The position numbers were made by a program, and so were the translations under genes. A stretch of 64,000 nucleotides of DNA, from positions 1-64,000 of the forward strand of contig CAYQQU010000016.1 of NCBI GenBank assembly GCA_964419545.1, in the 5' to 3' direction. The DNA is from CAYQQU01 sp964419545 (GTDB lineage Bacteria > Bacteroidota > Bacteroidia > Chitinophagales > Saprospiraceae). Of this stretch, positions 8,540 to 17,052 are shown piece after piece. Position 1 is the stretch's first letter, and each line of letters opens with the position of its first letter. The notes below the pieces were generated by a model, which did no database searches, was not told where the DNA came from, and worked only from the letters and a program-made list of their open reading frames with translations.

Positions 8540-9442
8540 ATGCAGCGCCTGCTCTGGATGCTGACCGCGGGATACCTCCTGCTCTGCAGTTGCGAAGACA
8601 CCCTGCCTTTTGACGAACCCGGCCCGGAACCGCTGCTGGCCGCTTATGCTTTTATCGACCTCTCCGATACGCTCTCTTCCGTGGTCGTCGAACAAACCCT
8701 CCCGTTCGCCGAGGTCATCAACCGGCAGGTGGCCCTACTGCAGGAAAACGCCGCAGTTCGCCTCAGCCGCGACGGCGAGCCCCTGCCCGACTTTGCCCGG
8801 CGCGGCCAATCGGTCTTTTACGACCTCCGCCACGATCCCCTCGGCACAACGCCCGCGAATTACCGGCTTACGGTCACCCATCCCGATTTTCCGGCAATGA
8901 CGGCCGAGGTGCGTACGCCACGGAGAGCAGCGTCGCTGACCGTACAGCGCTACGATTCGCTGCAGCTGGAAAACGGGCAGTGGGAAGAAAGTGTGCTGGA
9001 GATCCGCTTTAATGATCCGGACGGACTGGGCGAATACTACGAGATCGGGCTAGTCAACCTGGTCGAATCCGACGTCGACAGCACGATAACCTACTGGTCG
9101 GTCGATTCTGAACTGCTGCAACTGGAAGTCGAGGGCGAAGTGCTCAACAGCAATCGCTTTTTCAGCAGCCGGCGGTTCGACTTCTGGCAGCTCAGCGATG
9201 AGAATATCGACGGCGGCGAGGTTCGCCTGCTTTTCCGGTTCAATGCCTTTTTCCCTTCTTTCGACCTTCGACTCATTTTCCGCGACATTCCGAAGTCGCA
9301 TTTCGACTTTGCCGTTTTTCTCGAAGGCTTCGACGGCGGGCTGCCGCCGGAAGTGGTGGCCTTTCCTTCCGTTTACTCCAATTTCGACGTAGGCCTTGGC
9401 GTCTTCTCCGTCTACCACGAACGCTTCCTGCCGATCGATTGA
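8540..9442 (+). CDS. DUF4249 outer-membrane lipoprotein
   Basis: The 300-residue protein begins with a lipoprotein signal (MQRLLWMLTAGYLLLCSCE, lipid-modified Cys near residue 17-19). Then comes the DUF4249 pattern: an early strand LLAAYAFIDLSD, an Ig-like AAVRLSRDGEPL segment, and a late FPSVYSNFDVGLGVFSVYH motif. DUF4249 proteins are encoded next to TonB receptors with a carboxypeptidase-like N-domain and are thought to be surface substrate-binding partners in the manner of SusD. Function beyond that is not known. Confidence 0.82.
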   Translation: MQRLLWMLTAGYLLLCSCEDTLPFDEPGPEPLLAAYAFIDLSDTLSSVVVEQTLPFAEVINRQVALLQENAAVRLSRDGEPLPDFARRGQSVFYDLRHDPLGTTPANYRLTVTHPDFPAMTAEVRTPRRAASLTVQRYDSLQLENGQWEESVLEIRFNDPDGLGEYYEIGLVNLVESDVDSTITYWSVDSELLQLEVEGEVLNSNRFFSSRRFDFWQLSDENIDGGEVRLLFRFNAFFPSFDLRLIFRDIPKSHFDFAVFLEGFDGGLPPEVVAFPSVYSNFDVGLGVFSVYHERFLPID

Positions 9443-9558
9443 TGCAAAAAAATCCTGATGCATTTAGGGGGAGAACCCCGGGAAAGGGTATGTATGATCA
9501 AACGCCTCTTTCAAACTGCGTCAGAAACGCTCCAAACTCTCAACCTAAACGCAGCACC

Positions 9559-11943
9559 ATGAAAGGAAAATTTGCGCTCTTGTTCGCGCTCTCTCTCTTA
9601 TCGCCGTTCCTCTCCGGGCAGTCCCGGGAGGAACGCTTTTCCATCTCCGGCTACATCGAAGATCAGGAATCGGGCGAAAAGCTCGTTGGCGTCAATATCT
9701 ACGACGCGGTCAGCCAGAAAGGGACCGTCACCAACGCCTACGGTTTTTTCAGCCTTACCCTGCCCGTGGATTCGGTACAGCTCAGCTTCTCCTTCGTCGG
9801 GTACGAAACCCTGCTGTCTGCTTTTTATCACGATCGCGACCGGGAAGTCAACCTGGCCATGGATCCGGCCGTGACCCTGGAAGCGGTCGAGGTAACCGCC
9901 GAGGCGGCCGAGCGCATCGAGCAGAACACCCAGATGAGCACCGTCAGCATTCCGGTGCGGCAGATCAAAAAACTGCCGGCTTTTCTCGGGGAGACCGACG
10001 TACTCAAAACCCTGCAACTGCTGCCCGGCGTACAATCGGGCAGCGAAGGCCAGAGCGGATTGTACGTGCGCGGCGGCAGTCCCGATCAGAACCTGATCCT
10101 GCTCGACGGGGTGCCGGTGTACAACGCTTCCCACCTCTTCGGTTTCTTCTCTGTGTTCAATACCGATGCGGTGAAAGACGTCAACCTCATCAAGGGCGGC
10201 TTTCCCGCCCGCTACGGCGGCCGCCTTTCTTCGGTGCTGGAGATCGGCATGAAGGAAGGCAATAACCGCGAGTGGGGCGGGGCCGGTTCGGTGAGCACCA
10301 TCGCTACGCGCCTGACCGTCGAGGGGCCCATCCAGCCCGGCAAAACCTCCCTGCTGCTGTCGGGGCGCCGCACCTATCTCGACTTGCTGGCCAAACCCTT
10401 CGTCCAGGCCGCTTTCGCCGCAGATGATATGTCGGGCGATGTCGGTTATTTCTTCCACGACTACAACGCCAAGCTCAACCACGAATTCAGCCGCAAAGAC
10501 AAGCTGTACGTCAGCGCCTACGCCGGACGCGACAAATTCTACTTCCGCGTGCGCGAAAACTTCGAGGACGAGTCGTACGAAACCAAAGCCGGCCTCGGAT
10601 GGGGGAATATCACTACCGCCGTACGTTGGAACCACCTCTGGAACAGCAAACTGTTCAGCAATCTGACCCTGACCTACAGCGATTACGATTTCAATACCCT
10701 CGCCGAAGCCGAAGACGAATACAACGACGGCGGCGCGGTAGAGCGTTCTTTTTACTCCCTCCAGTACCAGTCGGGCGTCCGCGACTTCGCCGCGCGCATG
10801 GACTTCGATTATGTGCCCCATCCCGATCACTTCATTCGCTTTGGCGTCAGCGGCATCCAACATCGCTTTAATCCCGGCAATTTCGACACCCGCATCGAGG
10901 AAAGTGATTTTCAGGTGGACATCGACACCATCTTCGGCAATGAAAAAGTCGACGCCCTCGAATTTGCGGTTTACGCCGAAGACGATTTCCGGATCGGCGA
11001 CCGGCTGAGCATCAACGCCGGTGTTCACTTTTCCGGCTTCGGCGTCGACGGCGAGTGGTACACTTCCGTACAGCCGCGCCTGGGGATGCGCTATCTGTTG
11101 CCCGGCGACGTAGCGCTGAAGGGGTCTTTTGTCACCATGCAACAATACATCCATCTGCTCAGCAATGAAGGTATCGGACTGCCCACTGACCTGTGGGTGC
11201 CCACCACCCGCCGCATTCGGCCCCAGGACGCCTGGCAGGCCGCCGCCGGCTTCGCCAAAACGCTGGGCGGGCGCTACGAGGTGAGCATCGAGGGGTTCTA
11301 CAAAAGCATGCGCAACCTGATCAGCTACGAGGAGGGTTCCAGCTTGTTCCAGTTCGAGAACTGGGAAGACGAAGTGACGCAGGGCGACGGCGAGTCGTAC
11401 GGCCTCGAGTTTTTTCTGCAAAAGAAAAAAGGCCGCCTGAGCGGCTGGATCGGCTACACCCTGTCCTGGTCGTACCGCGAATTCGACGACCTCAACCAGG
11501 GCCGCCGCTTTCCCTTTAAATACGACCGCCGCCACGACATCTCGGTAGCGATGACCTACGCCCTCAGCGACCGCATCAACCTGTCAGCCGCCTGGGTGTA
11601 CGGCACCGGCAATGCAGTCACGCTCGGCGAATCGCGCTACTGGGCCGAACTGCCGACCAATCGCTTTTTTACGGCAACGCACTACACCGGCCGCAACAAT
11701 TTCCGAATGCGCGCCTATCATCGCCTCGACGTCAACATCGACTTCATCAAGGAGCGGCCCAACTGGAAGCGCACCTGGTCGCTCGGCTTCTACAACGCCT
11801 ATTCGCGCCGCAATCCCTTTTTCCTGTACGTCGACAATGTCACGGTCATCGACCAGAACGGTGAACGCGAAACGCAACCGCAGCTCAAGCAGGTATCGCT
11901 CTTCCCGATCATCCCGGCGATTGCCTATAAATTTGAATTTTGA
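9559..11943 (+). CDS. TonB-dependent outer-membrane receptor (second copy, no STN)
   Basis: The 794-residue receptor starts at ATG 9559, where a clean signal peptide begins (MKGKFALLFALSLLSPFLSG). The reading frame extends 120 bases further upstream, but that part has no signal. Domains are a carboxypeptidase-like beta domain (FSISGYIEDQESGEKLVGVNI), plug (ETDVLKTLQLLPGVQSG ... LILLDGVPVYNASHLFGFFSVF ... RYGGRLSSVLEI) and a beta barrel ending in KFEF. It is clearly paralogous to the receptor at 5867 but lacks the STN module, so it can transport but should not signal to FecR. The next DUF4249 gene overlaps or abuts its stop. Confidence 0.92.
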   Translation: MKGKFALLFALSLLSPFLSGQSREERFSISGYIEDQESGEKLVGVNIYDAVSQKGTVTNAYGFFSLTLPVDSVQLSFSFVGYETLLSAFYHDRDREVNLAMDPAVTLEAVEVTAEAAERIEQNTQMSTVSIPVRQIKKLPAFLGETDVLKTLQLLPGVQSGSEGQSGLYVRGGSPDQNLILLDGVPVYNASHLFGFFSVFNTDAVKDVNLIKGGFPARYGGRLSSVLEIGMKEGNNREWGGAGSVSTIATRLTVEGPIQPGKTSLLLSGRRTYLDLLAKPFVQAAFAADDMSGDVGYFFHDYNAKLNHEFSRKDKLYVSAYAGRDKFYFRVRENFEDESYETKAGLGWGNITTAVRWNHLWNSKLFSNLTLTYSDYDFNTLAEAEDEYNDGGAVERSFYSLQYQSGVRDFAARMDFDYVPHPDHFIRFGVSGIQHRFNPGNFDTRIEESDFQVDIDTIFGNEKVDALEFAVYAEDDFRIGDRLSINAGVHFSGFGVDGEWYTSVQPRLGMRYLLPGDVALKGSFVTMQQYIHLLSNEGIGLPTDLWVPTTRRIRPQDAWQAAAGFAKTLGGRYEVSIEGFYKSMRNLISYEEGSSLFQFENWEDEVTQGDGESYGLEFFLQKKKGRLSGWIGYTLSWSYREFDDLNQGRRFPFKYDRRHDISVAMTYALSDRINLSAAWVYGTGNAVTLGESRYWAELPTNRFFTATHYTGRNNFRMRAYHRLDVNIDFIKERPNWKRTWSLGFYNAYSRRNPFFLYVDNVTVIDQNGERETQPQLKQVSLFPIIPAIAYKFEF

Positions 11944-11963
11944 AATCGCAAAAGAAGAGGAAT

Positions 11964-12809
11964 ATGAAAAGCTTCAAATATATCTTTTTGCTACCGGCTG
12001 TTTTACTGACTTTTTCTTGCGAACTCGTCCTCGATGTCGATCTGCCGGAGGCGGAGACGCAACTGGCCGCGCATTGTTTTCTCCTCAATTCGGATTCGAC
12101 GCTGCGGGTTTCAGCCGGCAATACGGTGGGTTTGCTGGAAGCCGGCGACCCGGAGCGATTCGACGACGCCACGGTGCGCCTGTGGGAAGGCGAGCAGCTG
12201 CTGTTGACCTTCCAATCGGGAGAAGCCGCTCCTTTCAGGCCGGCCCAGGAACCCGGCCGCACCTACCGCCTGGAGGTGGAATACCCGGGGCTGGAAACGA
12301 TCTCCGCCGAACAGACCATGCCCGCGCCCGTGCCCGTCATCGAGGCGGTGCTGAATGTCAACGCTAGCGTGGATCAGGAAGGCGACGACGTGCACCTGCT
12401 CAACCTGACCATCGATGATCCGGCCGGAGTGGACAACTACTACGAACTGGCAGTGGTGGGTGATGGGGAAAACGGATGGAATGATTTCCAACTGCGTCCC
12501 CTGGAAGACCAGGTCGTCGGCAACTGGGTGTACAACGACTATATCACCTTGGACGACGCGACCTTCGACGGCAAAGAACAGGAACTCGTATTCCGCTTCT
12601 TCAGCTATAGCGACCGGATCGAGGAAGCCTCGCTGATCTGGCGCACTATTACGCCGGAGCGCTACCGCTATCTGAACTCATTTACCAATCAGCAAAGAGC
12701 CGAGGATAACCCCTTCGCGGAGCCGGCGCCGATCTTTTCCAATATGGAAGGGGGGCTGGGCATCTTTGCGATAGGGTGGGAAGAAAGGGCGCCGGTGCAG
12801 GTGAAGTGA
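11964..12809 (+). CDS. DUF4249 outer-membrane lipoprotein (second copy)
   Basis: The 281-residue lipoprotein begins at ATG 11964, preceded by an AAGAAGAGG purine stretch. A TTG at 11940 overlapping the upstream stop would add eight residues. The signal reads MKSFKYIFLLPAVLLTFSCE with the lipid-modified Cys near residue 19. The DUF4249 pattern follows (LAAHCFLLNSDSTLRVSAGN, RTYRLEVEYPGL, late FSNMEGGLGIFAIG). It pairs with the TonB receptor at 9559, completing two receptor/lipoprotein pairs in one run under the sigma/FecR cascade. Confidence 0.82.
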   Translation: MKSFKYIFLLPAVLLTFSCELVLDVDLPEAETQLAAHCFLLNSDSTLRVSAGNTVGLLEAGDPERFDDATVRLWEGEQLLLTFQSGEAAPFRPAQEPGRTYRLEVEYPGLETISAEQTMPAPVPVIEAVLNVNASVDQEGDDVHLLNLTIDDPAGVDNYYELAVVGDGENGWNDFQLRPLEDQVVGNWVYNDYITLDDATFDGKEQELVFRFFSYSDRIEEASLIWRTITPERYRYLNSFTNQQRAEDNPFAEPAPIFSNMEGGLGIFAIGWEERAPVQVK

Positions 12810-12836
12810 GGCTAGGTGCTTGCAATAGAATGAAAA

Positions 12837-12849
12837 ATCCGGGTTAAAT
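12837..12849 (+). repeat. Isolated copy of the AATCCGGGTTAAA motif
   Basis: This 13-base motif is identical to the terminal motif of the possible MITE at 61654-61823. It lies in the short gap before the symporter gene. No inverted partner is seen nearby, so it may be a decayed copy or chance. Confidence 0.3.
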
Positions 12850-12927
12850 TCGTCGGACGACTCGAAGCCGTCATACGAATGGGAGACTTTTTCTATTTTG
12901 AGGGTTAAAATTTAACGACCCTGGATC

Positions 12928-14496
12928 ATGAACACCCTCGACTACCTCATCGTCGCGATTTACGCGTTGGGCCTGCTCGGGCTCGGCTATTGGTTCAAAG
13001 AGCAGAAAGACAGCAAAGATTATTTTCTCGGCGGCAAGAGTTTCGGCTGGTTTGCCCTGGGCCTATCGGTGATGGCGACCCAGCTATCGGCTGTCAGTTT
13101 TATTTCGGCGCCGGCTTTTGTGGGCTTGCGCGAGGGTGGGGGGATGGAGTGGTTGAGTTATGAATTCGGCGTGCCTTTGGCGATGATTTTCCTGATGGTT
13201 GTACTTTTTCCGCCCTTGTATCAATCGGGAGTAGTAAGCATTTACGAATACCTGGAGCGGCGGTTCAGCGCTTCTACGCGCCTGTTGTTGAGCTTTGTTT
13301 TCCTCATTAGCCGTGCTTTTGCCACCGGGGTTATGGTGTATGCCGTTTCCATCATCCTGGAAAGCGTCTTGGAAGTGTCGTTCTGGACTACCTTGCTGAT
13401 CATCGGCGTCATTACTGTGGCGTATTCCCTGCAGGGGGGCATGAAAGCGGTGGTGTACGGCGATATGATCCAGATGATTGTCTTGTTTTTGGGGATTATT
13501 ATCTGCATCGTATATGGGCTCAACCTGGTGGGCGGCTGGTCGGAATTCCTGGCCCTGCTGCAGCGGCCGCGCCTGGAGGCGGTCGATTATACTTCATATG
13601 GCTTTAGCGAAGGAGAAGAATTCGGGTTCTGGCCGATGGTAGTCGGCGGTTTTTTTCTCTACGTTTCCTATTACGGCACCGATCAGTCGCAGGCGCAGCG
13701 CATGCTCTCGGCGCGCAATATGCATACGGTGCGGCAGACGCTGCTCTTCAACGGCCTGGTGCGTTTTCCCGTCACTTTCTGCTACTGCCTGATGGGGCTG
13801 ATCCTCGGCACCTTTGCTTATGAAAATCCGGATTTTCTGCGGCTTATCCCGCGCGACCGCCCCGATTTTATGGTCCCGCTATTCATTGCGCGGCAGTTGC
13901 CGCACGGGGTCGTCGGCCTGTTGATCGTCGCTATCCTGGCCGCAGCCATGTCGTCCCTGAGTTCGGCTATCAATTCCCTGAGTGCGGTGACGATGGAAGA
14001 CTTCGTCGCCCGCGGCCGGGAGCTGCCGCCGAAGCGCTACATGCAGTACTCGCGCTTCACGGCTTTTATCTGGGGCGTGGTTTGTATCCTTTTGGCGGCC
14101 TTCGCCGGCGATATTGCCGACACGGTGATCGAGGCCATCAATAAAGTGGGGTCGGTCTTTTTCGGTCCTATTCTGGCTACCTTCCTCCTGGCGATCGCTT
14201 CTTCCCGGACGCACGCGCTGGGCGCAAATGTGGGCCTGATCGCCGGGGTGGCCGTCAATGTGGTGCTCTGGCTGGCCGTGCCCTCCGTTTTCTGGTTTTG
14301 GTGGAACGCGATCGGCGCCGTCGTTACCTTGGTGGTCGGTGTCGCGAGCAGCTATTTGCTGCCCGGGCAACCCAAGGACACGGGGCTTACCTTGCGCATC
14401 GACTGGCGGAGCCTGCTGGGATGGGAAGCTGCGGTGCTGGCAGGTTTTTTCTTGTTGATCATATGGCTGAGCCGCAATCTGGAACTGTTTTTTTAA
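12928..14496 (+). CDS. Sodium:solute symporter (SSS family)
   Basis: The 522-residue membrane protein has about 13 hydrophobic helices. It starts with LDYLIVAIYALGLLGLGYWF, followed by the SSS hallmark KDYFLGGKSFGWFALGLSVMATQLSAVSFI. The segments AYSLQGGMKAVVYGDMIQM and YYGTDQSQAQRMLSARN are also typical of the sodium/glucose-myo-inositol cotransporter family. It couples solute uptake to sodium entry; the solute cannot be read from the sequence. Being next to the TonB module it could import the same nutrient across the inner membrane, but it has its own upstream gap of 118 bases, so co-transcription is uncertain. Confidence 0.9.
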   Translation: MNTLDYLIVAIYALGLLGLGYWFKEQKDSKDYFLGGKSFGWFALGLSVMATQLSAVSFISAPAFVGLREGGGMEWLSYEFGVPLAMIFLMVVLFPPLYQSGVVSIYEYLERRFSASTRLLLSFVFLISRAFATGVMVYAVSIILESVLEVSFWTTLLIIGVITVAYSLQGGMKAVVYGDMIQMIVLFLGIIICIVYGLNLVGGWSEFLALLQRPRLEAVDYTSYGFSEGEEFGFWPMVVGGFFLYVSYYGTDQSQAQRMLSARNMHTVRQTLLFNGLVRFPVTFCYCLMGLILGTFAYENPDFLRLIPRDRPDFMVPLFIARQLPHGVVGLLIVAILAAAMSSLSSAINSLSAVTMEDFVARGRELPPKRYMQYSRFTAFIWGVVCILLAAFAGDIADTVIEAINKVGSVFFGPILATFLLAIASSRTHALGANVGLIAGVAVNVVLWLAVPSVFWFWWNAIGAVVTLVVGVASSYLLPGQPKDTGLTLRIDWRSLLGWEAAVLAGFFLLIIWLSRNLELFF

Positions 14497-14548
14497 TCTT
14501 GCCGCAGTCTGGATTTCGTAAAAAAGAGCCAAAAAATCGACTGCCGGC

Positions 14549-14579
14549 TTGCACCAAAGGCTAAGATTACCTACGTTTG
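14549..14579 (+). promoter_or_regulatory. Promoter of the aromatic amino acid operon
   Basis: A -33 TTG (14549-14551) and a -7 TACGTTTG (14572-14579) are spaced by 20 nt, matching the Bacteroidota housekeeping consensus. The predicted transcript start (about 14585) lies about 18 bases before the first leader peptide, so both attenuators are inside the transcript. Confidence 0.65.
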
Positions 14580-14602
14580 TCTCGTTATCAAAGCCAGAAG
14601 CA

Positions 14603-14665
14603 ATGTCCGCTTATCCGAACAGCTTTTATTTTTACTTTAGCTTTTACTTTTACGGTCGCACGTAA
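14603..14665 (+). CDS. Phe/Tyr-rich leader peptide 1 (attenuator)
   Basis: This 20-codon reading frame encodes MSAYPNSFYFYFSFYFYGRT, with five Phe and five Tyr among its residues, nine of them between positions 8 and 17. It ends in TAA, 48 bases before a terminator hairpin. Such a run is the classic sensor of charged tRNA-Phe and tRNA-Tyr: the ribosome stalls on it when these run short. The genes downstream make phenylalanine and tyrosine, which fits precisely. It is far too short for automatic gene calling. Confidence 0.85.
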   Translation: MSAYPNSFYFYFSFYFYGRT

Positions 14666-14744
14666 GGGACTGCTGGAGTTTGCTGCTCGCCAAGCGAAAA
14701 GATAAATCAAGGTGGTCCCGCAAAGTCGGGGCCATTTTTATTTT
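14666..14744 (+). promoter_or_regulatory. Attenuator 1: antiterminator and terminator
   Basis: The terminator stem is GGTCCCG (14714-14720) with CGGGGCC (14727-14733), one G-U pair, followed by a T-rich tract to 14744. The segment right after the leader stop, GGGACTGCT (14666-14674), can instead pair with 14711-14719 (nine pairs including G-U wobbles) and so sequester the 5' arm of the terminator. This is the mutually exclusive layout expected for ribosome-controlled attenuation. Confidence 0.78.
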
Positions 14745-14765
14745 ACGCCGAACCCATTGCCTATT

Positions 14766-14828
14766 ATGCCTAACCAAGCAACCGGATTTTTTTACAGCTA
14801 TTACTTTTTCTTTTGCGGTATTCCGTAA
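14766..14828 (+). CDS. Phe/Tyr-rich leader peptide 2 (attenuator)
   Basis: A second 20-codon frame reads MPNQATGFFYSYYFFFCGIP, with five Phe and three Tyr packed between residues 8 and 16, then TAA. It has exactly the same length (63 nt) as leader 1 and begins 163 bases after it. The bases around the two stop codons (GGT...GTAAGGGAC and GGT...GTAAAGGGGC) are similar, which points to a duplication. Its terminator lies 37 bases beyond the stop. Confidence 0.85.
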   Translation: MPNQATGFFYSYYFFFCGIP

Positions 14829-14829
14829 A

Positions 14830-14890
14830 GGGGCTTCTGTTGTATTGGTCGAAACCAATCTGAAGTCCCGCCCCGGCGGGATTTTTTTTT
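14830..14890 (+). promoter_or_regulatory. Attenuator 2: antiterminator and terminator
   Basis: The terminator is TCCCGC (14866-14871) paired with GCGGGA (14876-14881), followed by nine T residues (14882-14890). The alternative antiterminator pairs GGGGCTTC (14830-14837), directly after the leader stop, with GAAGTCCC (14862-14869), eight pairs including one G-U. A perfect small hairpin, ATTGGT-CGAA-ACCAAT (14844-14859), sits in its loop. The same logic as attenuator 1 applies. Confidence 0.82.
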
Positions 14891-14973
14891 GGGGAAAAAA
14901 GCAAAGGGGCCGCCGCCGAAGGATCAGGGAATCGTTTACCGAAGAGAGCCTAAACGCACAAAAGAATAAAGAA

Positions 14974-15858
14974 ATGATCAAACCGGAAACTACTGCTTCA
15001 TCCGAATCTGCGGCCGACGGCCGGGTGCTGCGCGTCGGCATCCAGGGCTGTGCGGGTGCTTTTCACGAGATCGCGGCGCGCTATTGTTTCGGCGAACGGC
15101 CCATCGAGGTGGTGCCGGCCCTCACTTTTGACGACCTTGTCGCTTTGGTGGAGGCGGGCAAAGAAGCCGAATACGGGCTGATGGCGATCGAGAATACGCT
15201 GGGCGGCAGCCTTATCAACAACTACAAGCTGCTGCAGGCGTCGGCCCTTACCGTTACCGGCGAGGTATACCTGCGCATCTCCCAGAACCTGATGGCCCCG
15301 CCCGGGCACACCATCGATATGCTGACCGAGGTGCATTCGCACCCGATGGCGATCGCGCAGTGCCGCGAATTTTTCCGGGCGCACCCGCAGATCCGGCTGG
15401 TGGAAGCCGAAGACACCGCTCTGAGCGCCAGGTATATCCGCGATCACGGATTGAAGACAGTGGGCGCCATCGCCAGTGCGCTGGCCGCCGAGCTCTACGG
15501 CATGGAGATTCTGGCGGCGGGCATTGAGACCAACAAAAAGAACCACACCCGTTTCCTCGTACTCCAGCACCGCGACCGCGCGCCGGAGGTCTGGGACGCC
15601 GAAAAGGTGTCCCTTTCTTTTTCAGTGGATCACGAAGTGGGCAGCCTCTACAAGGTGCTGGCCGTACTGGCCGCCTACAACGCCAACCTGACGAAGATCC
15701 AGTCGACGCCGATCATCGGCCAACCCTGGGAATACCGCTTTTTTATCGACTTCGTAACGGAAGGGAAGGTCGGCTACCGGCAGGCCATCGACGCTATTCA
15801 GCCTTTGACCCACGACCTGAAGGTCTTCGGCGCCTACCGTTCGGGAAAACATTTTTGA
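14974..15858 (+). CDS. pheA: Prephenate dehydratase
   Basis: The 294-residue enzyme converts prephenate to phenylpyruvate, the last but one step to phenylalanine. The start is placed at ATG 14974; the open frame continues upstream through the attenuators but does not look coding there. The catalytic part starts at VGIQGCAGAFHEIAARYCF, carries GLMAIENTLGGSLINNY, and ends with the invariant Thr-Arg-Phe of NHTRFLVL. A C-terminal ACT domain follows (SVDHEVGSLYKVLAVLAAYN to the end). In the ACT domain the phenylalanine-binding motif ESRP reads QSTP, a variant common in this phylum. There is no fused chorismate mutase; that activity is supplied by the fourth gene of the operon. The next gene starts directly at the stop. 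Confidence 0.93.
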   Translation: MIKPETTASSESAADGRVLRVGIQGCAGAFHEIAARYCFGERPIEVVPALTFDDLVALVEAGKEAEYGLMAIENTLGGSLINNYKLLQASALTVTGEVYLRISQNLMAPPGHTIDMLTEVHSHPMAIAQCREFFRAHPQIRLVEAEDTALSARYIRDHGLKTVGAIASALAAELYGMEILAAGIETNKKNHTRFLVLQHRDRAPEVWDAEKVSLSFSVDHEVGSLYKVLAVLAAYNANLTKIQSTPIIGQPWEYRFFIDFVTEGKVGYRQAIDAIQPLTHDLKVFGAYRSGKHF

Positions 15859-17049
15859 ATGGAACAGCTCACCACAACCACCATCATCCAGCCCGCCGGC
15901 CGCCTGGGCGAGGTAAAGGAATACTACTTCGCCACCAAGCTGCGGGAGATCGCCCGGCTGCGCCGGGAAGGGAAGGACGTGCTCAACCTGGGCATCGGCA
16001 GCCCCGACCTGCCGCCTTCCGAAGCGGCGCTCGACACCTTGCACGCCGCCAGCAAAGATCACCACAACCACGGCTACCAGAGCTATACCGGCCTGCCCGA
16101 GTTGCGGCGGGCTTTCGCCGAATGGTACCGGCAGTACTTTCGGGTCGTGCTCGATCCCGAAACGGAGGTCCTGCCCCTTATCGGCTCCAAGGAAGGCATC
16201 ATGCACATTTCGATGACCTACCTCGAAGCCGGCGACGAGGTGCTGATCCCCAACCCCGGCTATCCGACTTACCGGGCAGTATCGAACCTCACCGGCGCTA
16301 CGGTGAGGGAGTATCGCCTGGAAGAAAAGCGTGGCTGGCAGCCCGACCTGGCCGCCCTGGCGCAGACGGACCTCAGCCGGGTGAAGATCATGTGGCTCAA
16401 CTATCCGAATATGCCCACCGGCGCCCGCGCCGACGAAGCCTTCTTTGCCGAGCTGGTCGAATTCGCCCGGCAAAACGCGATCCTCCTGGTCAACGACAAT
16501 CCCTACGCTTTTATCCTCAGCGAAGCGCCGGTCAGCCTGCTCCGCACGCCGGGCGCCATGGACGTGGCGCTGGAACTCAACTCCCTGAGCAAGGCCCACA
16601 ATATGGCCGGCTGGCGCGTCGGTATGCTGGCCGGCCGCGGCGACTACCTGAAGCAGGTGCTGCGCTTTAAAAGCAATATGGATTCCGGGATGTTCAAACC
16701 GGTGCAGCTCGCCGCCGCCCGGGCCCTGCAAAATCCGCCGGAATGGTACCGCCGCCTGAACGCCGTCTACCGGGAAAGGCGCGGAAAAGTGTACGAGCTG
16801 CTCGACCGCCTGGGCTGCGTCTACGATCGCGACCAGGTCGGGATGTTCGTCTGGGCCAAAGTCCCGGACCATTACCGGAGCGGGTACGAGCTTTCCGATG
16901 AGGTGCTCTACGACGCGCACGTATTCATCACGCCCGGCGGCATCTTCGGCTCCCAGGGCGAGCGCTACGTCCGCGCTTCGCTTTGCAGCGACGGCCGGTT
17001 TTACGAAGAAGCGATCCGGAGAGTAGAAAAAGTGAGAAGTAAAAAGTAA
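15859..17049 (+). CDS. Class I/II PLP aminotransferase (aromatic/aspartate type)
   Basis: The 396-residue fold-type I aminotransferase has the lysine that binds pyridoxal phosphate at Lys245 in SLSKAHNMAGWR, the NYPNMPTGA loop around the cofactor and the arginine region near RVGMLAGRG. It starts immediately after the pheA stop and is followed by tyrA after 3 bases. In this operon it most likely carries out the final transamination of phenylpyruvate and 4-hydroxyphenylpyruvate to phenylalanine and tyrosine. Aspartate or diaminopimelate-type substrates are possible from sequence alone. Confidence 0.88.
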   Translation: MEQLTTTTIIQPAGRLGEVKEYYFATKLREIARLRREGKDVLNLGIGSPDLPPSEAALDTLHAASKDHHNHGYQSYTGLPELRRAFAEWYRQYFRVVLDPETEVLPLIGSKEGIMHISMTYLEAGDEVLIPNPGYPTYRAVSNLTGATVREYRLEEKRGWQPDLAALAQTDLSRVKIMWLNYPNMPTGARADEAFFAELVEFARQNAILLVNDNPYAFILSEAPVSLLRTPGAMDVALELNSLSKAHNMAGWRVGMLAGRGDYLKQVLRFKSNMDSGMFKPVQLAAARALQNPPEWYRRLNAVYRERRGKVYELLDRLGCVYDRDQVGMFVWAKVPDHYRSGYELSDEVLYDAHVFITPGGIFGSQGERYVRASLCSDGRFYEEAIRRVEKVRSKK

Positions 17050-17052
17050 CCA

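Noticed and set aside
9439..9558. N-terminal extension of the second TonB receptor
   Set aside because: The signal peptide begins at ATG 9559; the extension has no export features.
9598..11535. Minus-strand reading frame of 645 codons
   Set aside because: It is antisense to the second TonB receptor, with skewed composition and no domain.
14680..14973. N-terminal extension of prephenate dehydratase
   Set aside because: The frame is open but runs through the two attenuators and terminators. The conserved protein begins shortly after ATG 14974.
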